From JAHJTW01 sp964545545 (GTDB lineage: Bacteria > Krumholzibacteriota > Krumholzibacteriia > LZORAL124-64-63): 56,245 bases of DNA. Position 1 is the stretch's first letter, and every line of letters starts with the position of its first letter. Location: assembly GCA_964545545.1 (NCBI GenBank), contig CAZJGK010000009.1, positions 1 to 56,245 on the forward strand, given 5' to 3'. Positions 35,928 through 45,350 of this stretch are shown here, one piece after another. Below the pieces are notes generated by a model. The model was not told the DNA's origin, did no database searches, and worked only from the letters and a program-made list of their open reading frames with translations. The position numbers were made by a program, and so were the translations under genes.

Positions 35928-38900
35928 CCCTTGTACTCCCGGTCGATCCGGCTGTGCAGCAATTCGTACACCACCGGGGTCAAAAAGAGCGTCAGCACGG
36001 TGGCCAAGGACAGGCCGCCGATGATGGTAATGGCCAGCGGTCGCTGGATCTGCTCGCCCGTTCCCAGGCCCATGGCCATGGGCACCATGCCCAGCACGGT
36101 GGTCAAGGTGGTCATGAGAATCGGCTTGAAGCGCAGATTGCTTGCCCGGTAGATGGCCTCACGGACGCCGAGCCCTTCGTCGGCGCGCAGGCGGCGGATG
36201 GTGGCCACCTTGACGATGGCGTCATTGACCGCAATACCCAGCAGGGCGATCATGCCGATCAAGGAGATGATGTTCAGGGTCTGGCCGGTGAGGTCCAGGG
36301 TGATCAGACCGCCGGCGACTCCCACCGGGAGCACCGCCGAAATGATCAGGGGGTCCAGGAACGATTCGAACTGGGCCGCCAGGATCATGTAGACCAGCAG
36401 GGCCGACAGCAACAGGGCATAGCCCAGATCGCGGAAGCTGTTGTTGATCTCTTCCTGCTCGCCGCCGGTCAAGAAGGCCACGCCGTCGGGAACCTTGGTG
36501 CGGTCGAGCAGGGCGTCGACATCCTTCCACACGGCCGCCAAGCTGCGCTGGTTGACATCGCCGGCCAGCGTGATCTGGCGACGCTGGTCGCGCCGGACGA
36601 TCTCGCGCACCGGTGTGCTGGTGGTCTGGGTGATGAACGAACCCAACGGAACGGTCTTGCCGCCTGAGACCTGCACGGGCGAGGCCAGGATCTTGTCCAG
36701 GTCATAGCGCTCGTCGCGGGGCAGTCGCACGGCGATGTCGATGCGCTGTTCGATCTCGTTGTAGGTGGTGGCGACGGTGCCCTGGATCCGGTCTCGCAAC
36801 TCGCGGGCCAGGGCGTCGGGCTCCAGGCCGTAGCGCAGGGCCAACTCCCGGTTGATGTTCACCTCGACGGCCGGGTTGCCCAGCACCCGGTCCATCTGCA
36901 CGTCCTCCAGGCCGGCAATCGCTTGCAGCTGGGGCAGCAAGGCGTCGGCCACCGCGAGGGCCTGAGCACTTTTTTCCGCCACGATGCCGAGGGTAAAGGG
37001 GGCCTCGCCGCTGGAGAGGATCTCGCGTAGACCGACGCCCTCCTCCCGGTAAGCGAAGTCGGCGCCCTTTTGCTGGTCCAGCATAGGCTGCAGGCGAGCC
37101 CGGACATGGGCCAGATCCCGGCGGCCGTGTCGTGAAGGCCGCAGCATGACCCTGATGCGCGCGGTGTTGGGGGCGCTGTACTCCTTCAGGCTGGCCAGGG
37201 TCTTTTCAGTCACCCCGACCTGGGAGTAGACCGTGGTCACTTCCGGCATGGGCGCCAGAAAGGCGGCGATATTTTCGGCCGCATCCCGCGTGACTTCCAG
37301 CGGGGTGCCCGTCGGCAACTCCATCGACAAGGTGAAATCGCCGCGCGTTCGCTCGGGCATGAAGGCGAAGGGCATCCGTGAGCCCAGGTATCCCGCGATC
37401 GCGAACAACACGACCAACCCCATCATGAACCGGCCCTTGTGATCCAGGGTGGCCACCAGCAAGGAGTGGTAGCGCTTGCGCAAGGCCTCGAAGGCGAGTT
37501 CAAATGGCCTGAAGAAGGCGGAAGGGTGTTCGGCGGGAGCCTTCAGGATGTAGGCCGAAAGCATGGGCTGAAGCAGCAGAGCCACGAAAATCGACACCAT
37601 CAAGCTGATGGTCACGGTCAGTGCCTGGTCGCGGAAGAACTCGCCGGCGATGCCCGGAACATAGATCACCGGGAAGAAGACCGCGACGGTAGTCAAGGTG
37701 GCGGCAACCACGGGGGAGGCCACCTCGGCCGTGGCGGAGGCGCACAAATCGGGCACGTTCATGCCCGGCCGCCGCTCGCTCAGGTAACGGTTGATGTTCT
37801 CGATCACCACGATGGAGTTGTCCACCAGCATGCCGGCGGCCAAGGAAAGCCCGCCCAGGGACATGAGGTTCAGGCTGACATGGGTGAAATGCAGGAAGGC
37901 GAAGGTGGTGATGATGGACACCGGAATGGCCAGCCCCACGACAATGGGGCTGCGCAGATCCATCAGGAACACGAAGAGCACCAGGAAGGCCAGGATCGCG
38001 CCGTAGATCAACGAGGTTTGCAAGCCCTCGAAACTCTGTTTCACGAAGTCGGCGTCTCGGTAGATGAACGAATAGTCCAGGCCGGGATACTGCCCCTTGA
38101 GGATGCCGAGCACCTTGTCCACTTCGCTGGTGGCCTCAATGGTGTTGGCGCCGATCTCCTTGTAAAGGTGCAGGGAAACGACTTCCTGTTTCCCGTCCAG
38201 GGTGTAGCCGTCGGGATCGCGGACGCCGTCACTGACGGTGGCGAGGTCGCCGATGGTCAACTCGGCGCCGGCGGCGGGAATTTCGGTGCTGCGGATTTCA
38301 TCGAGGTTTTCGAATTCACCCAGGATGCGCAGCGGCAAGTGCAAGGGACCCTTGCGGATCCGGCCGCCGGGAAAACTGACGTTGGCCACGCGCAGCGCCG
38401 TGGCCAGATCGGACATGGTCAAACCGTAGAGACGCAGCTTGTCGAAGTCCGGCTGAACGAGGATTTCCCGTTCCGCGCCGCCGATTACCTCGGCCTGACT
38501 GATGCCGTGGATCTGCTCGAGGGCGGGTTTGACCACCTCGCGGGCGAATTCCGTCATGTGTTTCAACGGATCGTCGCCGTGCAGAACCATGATGGCGATG
38601 GGCCGGGCGCTCGGATCCCAGCGCAGGATCAAGGGCCGATCCGCCGCGGCGGGAAAATCCTCCCGGTAGGCGACCCGGTCGATGGCCTCGCGCAGGTGCA
38701 AGTTGGCAAAATCCATCTCGGTGCCCCACTCGTACTGCACCGTTATGGTTGAGACCCCTTCGCGGGTCTTGCTCACCACGCTCTTGACCCCGGCCAGGCC
38801 GGTGATGACTTCCTCAAGGGGCCGGGTGACCAGACGCGTCAGGTCGTCGGCGGGGGTGTCGGCGTAGTTGGTGATCACCGTCAGGTTGGGATAATTGATC

Positions 38901-39013
38901 GTCGGCAGCAGATCCACCGACAAGCGCTCCCGGGCCTTCAGCCCGATGAGCACCAGGCCGGCAAAGAGCATGAGAACGGCCACGGGCCGCCGGACGGCGG
39001 TCTGGATAATCAT
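35924..39013 (-). CDS. RND-family efflux pump, first of a tandem pair
   Basis: This 1029-residue HAE1-like transporter has the standard duplicated layout. Helix 1 is RRPVAVLMLFAGLVLIG and helix 4 GMLVDNSIVVIENINRYL. Helix 10 is LLGIAVNDAIVKVATIRRL. It probably exports amphiphilic compounds across the envelope by proton exchange. It overlaps the adaptor gene upstream and the second pump downstream, each by four bases (ATGA). Two different RND subunits under one adaptor recall the MdtB/MdtC heterotrimer, which is inference. Confidence 0.93.
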   Translation of the reverse strand: MIIQTAVRRPVAVLMLFAGLVLIGLKARERLSVDLLPTINYPNLTVITNYADTPADDLTRLVTRPLEEVITGLAGVKSVVSKTREGVSTITVQYEWGTEMDFANLHLREAIDRVAYREDFPAAADRPLILRWDPSARPIAIMVLHGDDPLKHMTEFAREVVKPALEQIHGISQAEVIGGAEREILVQPDFDKLRLYGLTMSDLATALRVANVSFPGGRIRKGPLHLPLRILGEFENLDEIRSTEIPAAGAELTIGDLATVSDGVRDPDGYTLDGKQEVVSLHLYKEIGANTIEATSEVDKVLGILKGQYPGLDYSFIYRDADFVKQSFEGLQTSLIYGAILAFLVLFVFLMDLRSPIVVGLAIPVSIITTFAFLHFTHVSLNLMSLGGLSLAAGMLVDNSIVVIENINRYLSERRPGMNVPDLCASATAEVASPVVAATLTTVAVFFPVIYVPGIAGEFFRDQALTVTISLMVSIFVALLLQPMLSAYILKAPAEHPSAFFRPFELAFEALRKRYHSLLVATLDHKGRFMMGLVVLFAIAGYLGSRMPFAFMPERTRGDFTLSMELPTGTPLEVTRDAAENIAAFLAPMPEVTTVYSQVGVTEKTLASLKEYSAPNTARIRVMLRPSRHGRRDLAHVRARLQPMLDQQKGADFAYREEGVGLREILSSGEAPFTLGIVAEKSAQALAVADALLPQLQAIAGLEDVQMDRVLGNPAVEVNINRELALRYGLEPDALARELRDRIQGTVATTYNEIEQRIDIAVRLPRDERYDLDKILASPVQVSGGKTVPLGSFITQTTSTPVREIVRRDQRRQITLAGDVNQRSLAAVWKDVDALLDRTKVPDGVAFLTGGEQEEINNSFRDLGYALLLSALLVYMILAAQFESFLDPLIISAVLPVGVAGGLITLDLTGQTLNIISLIGMIALLGIAVNDAIVKVATIRRLRADEGLGVREAIYRASNLRFKPILMTTLTTVLGMVPMAMGLGTGEQIQRPLAITIIGGLSLATVLTLFLTPVVYELLHSRIDREYKG

Positions 39014-40317
39014 GGGCCGTTGTCCGGATCCAGGTTGGCGAAGCTCCAGCAGTCCTTGGCCGGGATGCGCTTGCGGATCTTGATCTTGGCCTCATGGGCC
39101 AGGGTGAGGTGGTCGCTGACCACGACCTCGTCGCCGGGCGCCAGGCTGCCGCCGCTGTGGACCCCAGTGATTTCCACCCAGTCCTCGTTCTGCAGACCTA
39201 CATCGACGTATAACCACTGGGCGCGGTCATCGGCGACCTTGAACACCAACGGGCGGTCGTCCCGGATCAACAGCGCGTCCTTGGGCACCAGCAACCGGTC
39301 GGTATAGACCACGCCGGCGATGCGGGCCCGCACGAACATGCCGGGCCGGTATCGTTCCTGGGGATTGTCGAAGCGGATCAGCACCTCGCAGGTGCGGGTG
39401 GCCTGGTCCAGCGTCGGGCTGATGACATCGACCTTGGCCTGCAGGGTGTCTCCGGTGGCCGGAATGGCCAGCAGCACCGGCCGCCCGGTTTTCAGGTCGC
39501 CCAGGTCCCCCTCCAGCACGTTGACCCGAGCCTCCAGCTCGCTGTTGTTGTACAAGGTGCAGACCGGCTGGTTCACCGTGGCCATGGCGCCCTGGACGAT
39601 CGCCAGACCCTGGACGATGCCGGAGAACGGGGCCTTTATCTTGGTGTACTCCAGATTGAGGCGGGCTCGTTCTTCGGCCATGCGCGCGTCCGCGAGGCCG
39701 GTGCGCTGTTCGAATACAGCGTCGCGGAAGGCGCCCTTATGCAGGGCGTCCATCTCCAGTTCCAGCAGCCGGGTCTGGTACTCGTCGCTGCTGAGCCCGC
39801 CCTTGTCGCGTCGAGCCATGAGCTTGTCGCGCTCGTCCGTAAAATCCTTCAGGGCCTTGTGGTTCACTATGAAGGTGTCCGCCTCGGCGGCCATCTGGCT
39901 GAGAGCCTGCAGATGCTTGTATCGGCTTTCCTGAAGCGCGATCTCGTACTCGCGGGGGTCGATGCTGGCAATCACCTGGCCCTTGCGGACATGATCGCCG
40001 TCCTGAACTTTCACCGTCATGAGCTCACCCGCGATCTTGGTCTTGATCTCGACCGAGCGGGGGGTGCGGATGGCCCCGTCGGCGAACACCGAAACCACCA
40101 GGTTCCCCCGGCGGACCGGCCCCACATTGACCTTGATGGCCTTTTCCCGCTTGGTCTTGTCGGCGGCCGTGCTGTCGTCGGAGGCAGCTCCGGTTGCGGT
40201 GCTGTCCGGCGCGGCGGCCTGGTCCCCTCTGATGCCTTTGCAACCGCCGAGGGCCAGCAGCCCCAGCACGGACACGAGGATCAACAAGCGGCGGCCATCA
40301 ACATGTTGCACTGGCAT
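39010..40317 (-). CDS. RND periplasmic adaptor (membrane fusion) lipoprotein
   Basis: This 435-residue HlyD/AcrA-family adaptor has a lipobox LGGC (Cys26). A lipoyl-like half (GELMTVKVQDGDHVRKGQVIASID) precedes a long helical hairpin (about 120-215). The second lipoyl half (IKAPFSGIVQGLAIVQGAM) and beta-barrel follow. It links the inner-membrane pumps to an outer-membrane channel that is not encoded here. The start ATG 40317 is six bases after GGGAG. A longer frame to 40347 has no ribosome site and would overlap the beta-propeller gene. Confidence 0.92.
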   Translation of the reverse strand: MPVQHVDGRRLLILVSVLGLLALGGCKGIRGDQAAAPDSTATGAASDDSTAADKTKREKAIKVNVGPVRRGNLVVSVFADGAIRTPRSVEIKTKIAGELMTVKVQDGDHVRKGQVIASIDPREYEIALQESRYKHLQALSQMAAEADTFIVNHKALKDFTDERDKLMARRDKGGLSSDEYQTRLLELEMDALHKGAFRDAVFEQRTGLADARMAEERARLNLEYTKIKAPFSGIVQGLAIVQGAMATVNQPVCTLYNNSELEARVNVLEGDLGDLKTGRPVLLAIPATGDTLQAKVDVISPTLDQATRTCEVLIRFDNPQERYRPGMFVRARIAGVVYTDRLLVPKDALLIRDDRPLVFKVADDRAQWLYVDVGLQNEDWVEITGVHSGGSLAPGDEVVVSDHLTLAHEAKIKIRKRIPAKDCWSFANLDPDNGP

Positions 40318-40343
40318 GAACATCTCCCTGTGAAACCCAATGG

Positions 40344-41555
40344 TCATTTCAACTTCATATCATAACAGATGACTTCAAGGGGATCGACGGCGGCCTTGTC
40401 CGTGTTGTCCGATCCCACGGCCTGCTGGTTCAAGAAGGCATCGAGGGCGCCGACGGTGACGAGAATGCGGCCGTCGGACAAAACATCGAGGCTGTCCCGC
40501 TCGGGGTTGAAATCCCCGGGCACCGCGACCTGACGCAGGAACTTGCCCTGGGCGTTGAACACATCCAGGATAGCCCAGCAACCGGCCGGCGGTGTGTCGA
40601 CACCGCGGCTGGCCTGCACCCAGAGCAACCCGTCGTCCGTGGCCCACATCCCGCCGATGACCGCCGCCTTGTCCTCGATGACATAGCGCTTGGGCGGCAC
40701 CGGGTAGTTGGCCGCGACACCCTCAAGGACCTTGTGGGCCAGGGCTTTTTCCTCGGTGGTGCGATCCGGGGCGGTAACCGGGCGGGAAAAAATCAGCGCC
40801 GGTTGCCCGTCCTTGCCGAAGGCCTCGATCTGGTATTGGTTGCGCTCGGGTGCCGCATAGACGGTGCCGTCGCGGGACGTGGCGGAGCGCCTCCAGATGA
40901 AGTCCATCCCCATTTCGGACAATTCGAAATCATTGTAGTCGATGGTGTGCTGCTTGGTGAGCAACTGGGTCTTCTGCAGCCCCTGGTTGTTGCAGATGGA
41001 CAGGAAGTAGTCCTGCACACTCTTGCCCGCACCGGCAAAACTCATCCGGATGCCCGCCAGCGCCATGCCGTCGGGATAGGCCATGCCGCGGATCAGGACC
41101 AGAAATTGACCGCCGTTGGGGTCGCCGGTGGAGTAGGAGGCGTCGCCGGCCGGGGTGCCGTCGGGGTGGATCTTGACGATGTGGCCGGGAAAGCCTTGCA
41201 GGACGCAGAGGGTGCCGTCGCCCGACAGCATCATGTCGCCGGGGCGGCGGAGTTCACCCGGGCCATCGCCTTCGCGACCCAGAGTACGGACCAGTTCGCC
41301 CTGGGGCGAGATGACCAGGACATGGGAGAGCTGGCTATCCAGCAGGAGCACATTGCCGTCCCCGTCGACACACGCGTTGGCGATGTTGCCGAAGAAGATC
41401 TCATCGTCATCCCCGCCGGCCCGCCATTGTTCGGTCAACGCGGCCTTGATGACCCCGCCGTCCGGTGTCGCCGGGTTGTCCACCTGGACCGGCTCGGCGC
41501 AGGCAACACCGGCGCAAAACAGCACGGCGCCTAGGATCATCGTCTTGAACATCAT
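40344..41555 (-). CDS. secreted 6-bladed beta-propeller (NHL-like) protein 2
   Basis: This 403-residue exported protein has a signal peptide (about residues 1-20, ending VACA) and repeated blade motifs such as DGDGNVLLLDSQLSHVLVISPQGE and TLGREGDGPGEL. The catalytic function is unknown; the fold is a binding or scaffolding propeller. It is paralogous to the protein encoded 23 bases upstream, and both end in the same kind of tail (here DPLEVICYDMKLK). It lies 26 bases before the RND adaptor start, so an operon with the pumps is likely. Confidence 0.85.
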   Translation of the reverse strand: MMFKTMILGAVLFCAGVACAEPVQVDNPATPDGGVIKAALTEQWRAGGDDDEIFFGNIANACVDGDGNVLLLDSQLSHVLVISPQGELVRTLGREGDGPGELRRPGDMMLSGDGTLCVLQGFPGHIVKIHPDGTPAGDASYSTGDPNGGQFLVLIRGMAYPDGMALAGIRMSFAGAGKSVQDYFLSICNNQGLQKTQLLTKQHTIDYNDFELSEMGMDFIWRRSATSRDGTVYAAPERNQYQIEAFGKDGQPALIFSRPVTAPDRTTEEKALAHKVLEGVAANYPVPPKRYVIEDKAAVIGGMWATDDGLLWVQASRGVDTPPAGCWAILDVFNAQGKFLRQVAVPGDFNPERDSLDVLSDGRILVTVGALDAFLNQQAVGSDNTDKAAVDPLEVICYDMKLK

Positions 41556-41578
41556 CTTGGACCTTCTCTCCGGTTTCC

Positions 41579-42844
41579 CTACTTGATCTTGTAACAGATG
41601 ACTTCCATGGGTTTGGCTTCAGTATCGTCTTCCCCGTCTGCGGGCGCGGCATTGGCGTTGAGCACGGCGTCCCAGAACCCGGTGACCAGGAACACGCGAT
41701 CCCCGCCGGCGAACATCAACCGGTCGACCGACGGGTCACCGGGGCACTTGACGCGAACCTGGTGGTCGAATTGCCCGGTGGGAGTGAACAGGTCGTAGAC
41801 CGCGAAGTAGCCGGGCTCAGGTTCGAACATCTGACGGCTGGGCAACACCCAGATGGTGCCGTCGGCAGCGACGCGCAGGTCGCTGATGTCCTGCTCCTTG
41901 TCCTCGGTTTCCACGGGTGTGCCCGGGGGAAACTGGGCGGCCTGGGCCTTCATGATGGACAGGTAACGGTCGCGGACTTTGTCCGTGCGGGTCCACGGTT
42001 CGTACTTGCGGTCGATGATCCGGTCCAGGGTCCCGTCGGGATTGAAAACGCTCAGGGCGTATTCGTAGCGGGGTTCGCAGGCGACCACCTTGCCGTTGGG
42101 GCCCACATCCATGCGCCACCAGATGAAGTCGCTGTCGATCTCGCGGAATTTGAAATCATTGTTGAAGGTCCAGGTGACGGGCTTCTCGATGTAGGAAGCC
42201 ACCTTGTCGCCGGCGGGATTGTAGCTGCGCAGGAAGTAGTTGCGCGTCTGGGTCATGGTGGTCTGGTCCATGCTGATCTGGATACCGCCCAGCACCAGGT
42301 TGCCGCCGGCGCTGCGGCAGTTGACCAGGGCCAGGAACCCGCCTTCGGTGGCGTCGCCCATCTTGGGGTTGAAGTCTCCGGCCGGCGTGCCGTCCATGTC
42401 GAGGGTCACGATCTTGCCGGGAAAGATCTGGACCAGGCCCAGGGTTCCGTCAGGCATGAAGACCATATCACCGGGGTTGGTGATCTCTCCGGGTCCGTTG
42501 CCCTGACGGCCGAGGGTCTTGATGAACTCGCCATCGGGGGAAAAGACCTGAACCTGCGACAGCTGGCCGTCCAGCAGGTAGATGTTGCCTTCGCCGTCGA
42601 TCAGAACGCGGGAAATGATGCCCAGCAGGACATCCTCGTCGTCTTCGCCGCCGATGCGCCACAGTTCCTCCAGCTCCATGTCCTGGGCTCCCTTGTTGGG
42701 AGTGTCGCCGTTCTTGATGTGCAGGACACCGTCCTGGGTCACTTCAGGGGCGGCCGCCCACGCCGCGCCGGGCAACAGCATGCAGGTGAGCAGAAGAACA
42801 GCGAGCCAGATGGGGCCGTGGGCGAGAAATCGACAAGTTTTCAT
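41579..42844 (-). CDS. secreted 6-bladed beta-propeller (NHL-like) protein 1
   Basis: This is a 421-residue paralog of the next gene with a signal peptide (cleavage near AWAAA). Propeller blades include LIDGEGNIYLLDGQLSQVQV and TLGRQGNGPGEITNPGD. The C-terminal tail is KPMEVICYKIK. Similarity runs the whole length, so the pair arose by tandem duplication. AGGAG lies six bases before ATG 42844. It is probably the first or second gene of the propeller-RND cluster, periplasmic or outer-face. Confidence 0.86.
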   Translation of the reverse strand: MKTCRFLAHGPIWLAVLLLTCMLLPGAAWAAAPEVTQDGVLHIKNGDTPNKGAQDMELEELWRIGGEDDEDVLLGIISRVLIDGEGNIYLLDGQLSQVQVFSPDGEFIKTLGRQGNGPGEITNPGDMVFMPDGTLGLVQIFPGKIVTLDMDGTPAGDFNPKMGDATEGGFLALVNCRSAGGNLVLGGIQISMDQTTMTQTRNYFLRSYNPAGDKVASYIEKPVTWTFNNDFKFREIDSDFIWWRMDVGPNGKVVACEPRYEYALSVFNPDGTLDRIIDRKYEPWTRTDKVRDRYLSIMKAQAAQFPPGTPVETEDKEQDISDLRVAADGTIWVLPSRQMFEPEPGYFAVYDLFTPTGQFDHQVRVKCPGDPSVDRLMFAGGDRVFLVTGFWDAVLNANAAPADGEDDTEAKPMEVICYKIK

Positions 42845-42900
42845 GTTCTACTCCTGGTTCGAGTCAACGGACGGGGGACGCATCCATTACCCGGCCCGGT

Positions 42901-42914
42901 CATGAATATTCATG
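42901..42914. promoter_or_regulatory. 14-base palindrome between cluster genes
   Basis: CATGAATATTCATG is a perfect palindrome in the 116-base gap between the TPR-protein stop and the first propeller start. It could be an operator or part of a promoter for the propeller-RND operon. Confidence 0.3.
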
Positions 42915-42960
42915 GTCAAGGACGGATCAGATACGCATTATCAGCCAACTGGTTGCGTTT

Positions 42961-45231
42961 CTATTTTCCGGCGGGCGGAACCGCCCCCACGGTCCACAAA
43001 ACCAGCCGGTCTGCGGCCTGGGAAAGGCTCAGCCCACCCCGGACGGAACTGGTCGCGGTCAGTCGCCAGCCCGATTGTTGCAGTTGCCTGAGAATTGCAG
43101 GGCCCTGGCCGCTCTGCTCCGTCTCCATGGGAAAGCCCACCCAGGTGACCGGTGTCGCGGGCGGTTGCGACAGGTGTTTTGCCAGTTCCGATGGCGTGGC
43201 CCCGGGCCAGGGGTTCAGATTTGCTCCCGCGAAAACTAGCACCCTGCCGATATGATCAGGCTCCTTGCCGGCCAGTTGCAGGGCGGGGCCGCCGCCGGCA
43301 TCTATGCCGACGACCAGCGCCCGGTCGGCGCCCAGGTAATTCAGGGCCCAGTGCAGGCAGGCTGTGGCCTCTGCTTCAGATTCAGACTCGCTCAGGTTTC
43401 GCCGGGGGCTGTGGGGTACGATGTACACCGGCCGTTTGGCGAATGCAGGATCGGGCTTCAGATCGCCGTGTTCATGGTTGCGGGCGATGCGGTCGATGAG
43501 GATCCCCTCGTGACCACGGGCCTGTTGCAGGATCAGCACGGGCAGTATGCTGGCGGTCGAGTCGGCGGGAGCGGCTAGATACAGGGTGCAAAGCCGATCG
43601 CCGCCAGCGGGACCGGGATACAACAGGGTCACGGGGCCATAACCAGGTAGGACGGATCCGGTTGCGGTGGCCTGATTCAGCATGGACTGGAGATCCTGCA
43701 GGGTGGTGGAGATGGGACCGGGGCTGCGGCGAACAAGGTGGAGCGGCACCGCCTCGGTGATGGCCTTGAGCATCCGCACCAGGGTGGGGCGATCAGCGGC
43801 GCGCACCTTGGCGATCCGGTTTTCCAGGTCCTCCTGCCAGCCCTGGGCGAATTGCAGCACCGAAGTGCTCCAGGTGGCTTCCTTTCCCGAAGGAAAGCGC
43901 AGGCCGGCGCGGATCAGGTAGGCTCCGGTTTGCAGTCCCCTGAAATCCACCTTCCTCACCAGGGTATTCAATCCCTGTTTGAGCTCGACTTGTTCCGAGC
44001 GGGCCCCTCCCTGAAGGACCGGATGCATGGCAGGATCCAGGAAGTTCAGGGTCAGGCGGGCCTTGCCGCCGTCCGGGCAGATGACCGTCAGTTTCAGCTC
44101 GATCGGCTCATCGCCGCCGATGGATCGGGAGACACTGCCCATGAAAAGATCTTCGGCCACGGTTTCGAGCTGGAAGGAAACAGGCACGAAACGGTGGGAG
44201 GGGGCGGTCGGCGCCCATGCCCACGGGTCGGGTATCAGGGCTGCCTTGGCATAGTCGTGGGCGCTGTCGCGCCGCACCTCGATGTTGATGCCGAGGACAG
44301 GATCGACCAGCGGATGGTAGGGCATGATGGCGAGCCAGGGGATGATGGCGTTCAGGACGACAGCGCCCTGTGCGTCATGTGAGAGTTTGGGATCCATTTC
44401 GGCAATGCGCTGCCAGCGTTCCTGTCTCGGGAGGAATTGGGCGGCGACGGGGCCGCCTTTTTCCGACCCGAAGGCGAAGGTGAAGGTGTTGCTCCCGGCA
44501 AAGGCCGTGGTGCTGTCGGGAACCGCCAGGACCACGATGATGTTGGCTCCGTCCGCCCAGGGTTGAAGGGAAGAGGAGGCAAAATCATCCCAGGGAGTCG
44601 GGGCCGTGATCTCCAGTCGCAGGCCGGCGGGTTGCCAGCCAAGGCGCACGGTGGGGGAGGGCGAATCTTCAGCGGCCTTCATCACAGGGTCGAGAGTCAC
44701 GGGTTGGGACCAGGCCTGGTAGCCCACCCGGAATTGATTTTCGCGGCTCAGCAGGAACAGCCGGGTTCGGCTCTCGGTGTCCAGATTGAATAGCCGCGGA
44801 TCGTCGGCCACCCCTTTCAGGTCGGGGTCCTGCAAGGCAAAGCCCATCTGGTCGAAGCCGGCGGCGAGGGCCTTTTGCAGGATGGCCAGGGCCTGCTGCT
44901 TTTGGCCGGCCCGGTTTTCCAGGCAGGCCTGGTTGTAGAGCATCCGCTTGTCGTCCGGAAATTGTTCGTTGTAGGTCCGGAGCAGGGACAGGGCCTTGTG
45001 CCAGTCACCGTGGCGCAAGGTGGCGTAGATGGTTTGGGTCATGTCTTGACTGGCGGGCGTCTGCTCGGCCCGCGCCGTGATGAACGATCCGAGCAGAGCC
45101 AGGATCAGCAGGATGGTCCCCAGGGCAACCTTGCGGCGATCGGGGAAGGCAGAATTGGGCGACAAGGCGAACCTCTTCGGTGATTGGCTGTGGGATGCTC
45201 TCATGATAAGACAGACATTCCGCATGGTCAA
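42961..45231 (-). CDS. exported TPR / CBM9-like / alpha-beta hydrolase-like protein
   Basis: This protein of about 720-756 residues has a hydrophobic signal or anchor (VALGTILLILALLGSFITA). A TPR-like stretch (about 65-135: GDWHKALSLLRTYNEQFP, QACLENRAGQKQQALAIL) is followed by a carbohydrate-binding family 9-like beta domain (about 190-345). An Ig-like segment comes next, then a C-terminal region with a hydrolase-like order (ALNYLGADRALVVGIDAGGG in place of a GxSxG elbow). The elbow has Asp-Ala-Gly, not Ser, so it may be inactive. The start is uncertain (45231, 45225 or later). It is upstream of the propeller-RND cluster. Confidence 0.6.
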   Translation of the reverse strand: MTMRNVCLIMRASHSQSPKRFALSPNSAFPDRRKVALGTILLILALLGSFITARAEQTPASQDMTQTIYATLRHGDWHKALSLLRTYNEQFPDDKRMLYNQACLENRAGQKQQALAILQKALAAGFDQMGFALQDPDLKGVADDPRLFNLDTESRTRLFLLSRENQFRVGYQAWSQPVTLDPVMKAAEDSPSPTVRLGWQPAGLRLEITAPTPWDDFASSSLQPWADGANIIVVLAVPDSTTAFAGSNTFTFAFGSEKGGPVAAQFLPRQERWQRIAEMDPKLSHDAQGAVVLNAIIPWLAIMPYHPLVDPVLGINIEVRRDSAHDYAKAALIPDPWAWAPTAPSHRFVPVSFQLETVAEDLFMGSVSRSIGGDEPIELKLTVICPDGGKARLTLNFLDPAMHPVLQGGARSEQVELKQGLNTLVRKVDFRGLQTGAYLIRAGLRFPSGKEATWSTSVLQFAQGWQEDLENRIAKVRAADRPTLVRMLKAITEAVPLHLVRRSPGPISTTLQDLQSMLNQATATGSVLPGYGPVTLLYPGPAGGDRLCTLYLAAPADSTASILPVLILQQARGHEGILIDRIARNHEHGDLKPDPAFAKRPVYIVPHSPRRNLSESESEAEATACLHWALNYLGADRALVVGIDAGGGPALQLAGKEPDHIGRVLVFAGANLNPWPGATPSELAKHLSQPPATPVTWVGFPMETEQSGQGPAILRQLQQSGWRLTATSSVRGGLSLSQAADRLVLWTVGAVPPAGK

Positions 45232-45350
45232 AACCCATCTGTTTGCCGGAGGTTCCAGAGGCGGGGCCCCGCCGCGAGGGTTGCTTCGGGGAACAAAACG
45301 GTGTAAAGTGCCGGAGAGACGATTGGGGATTCGTCGAAAGTGAGGCCGCC

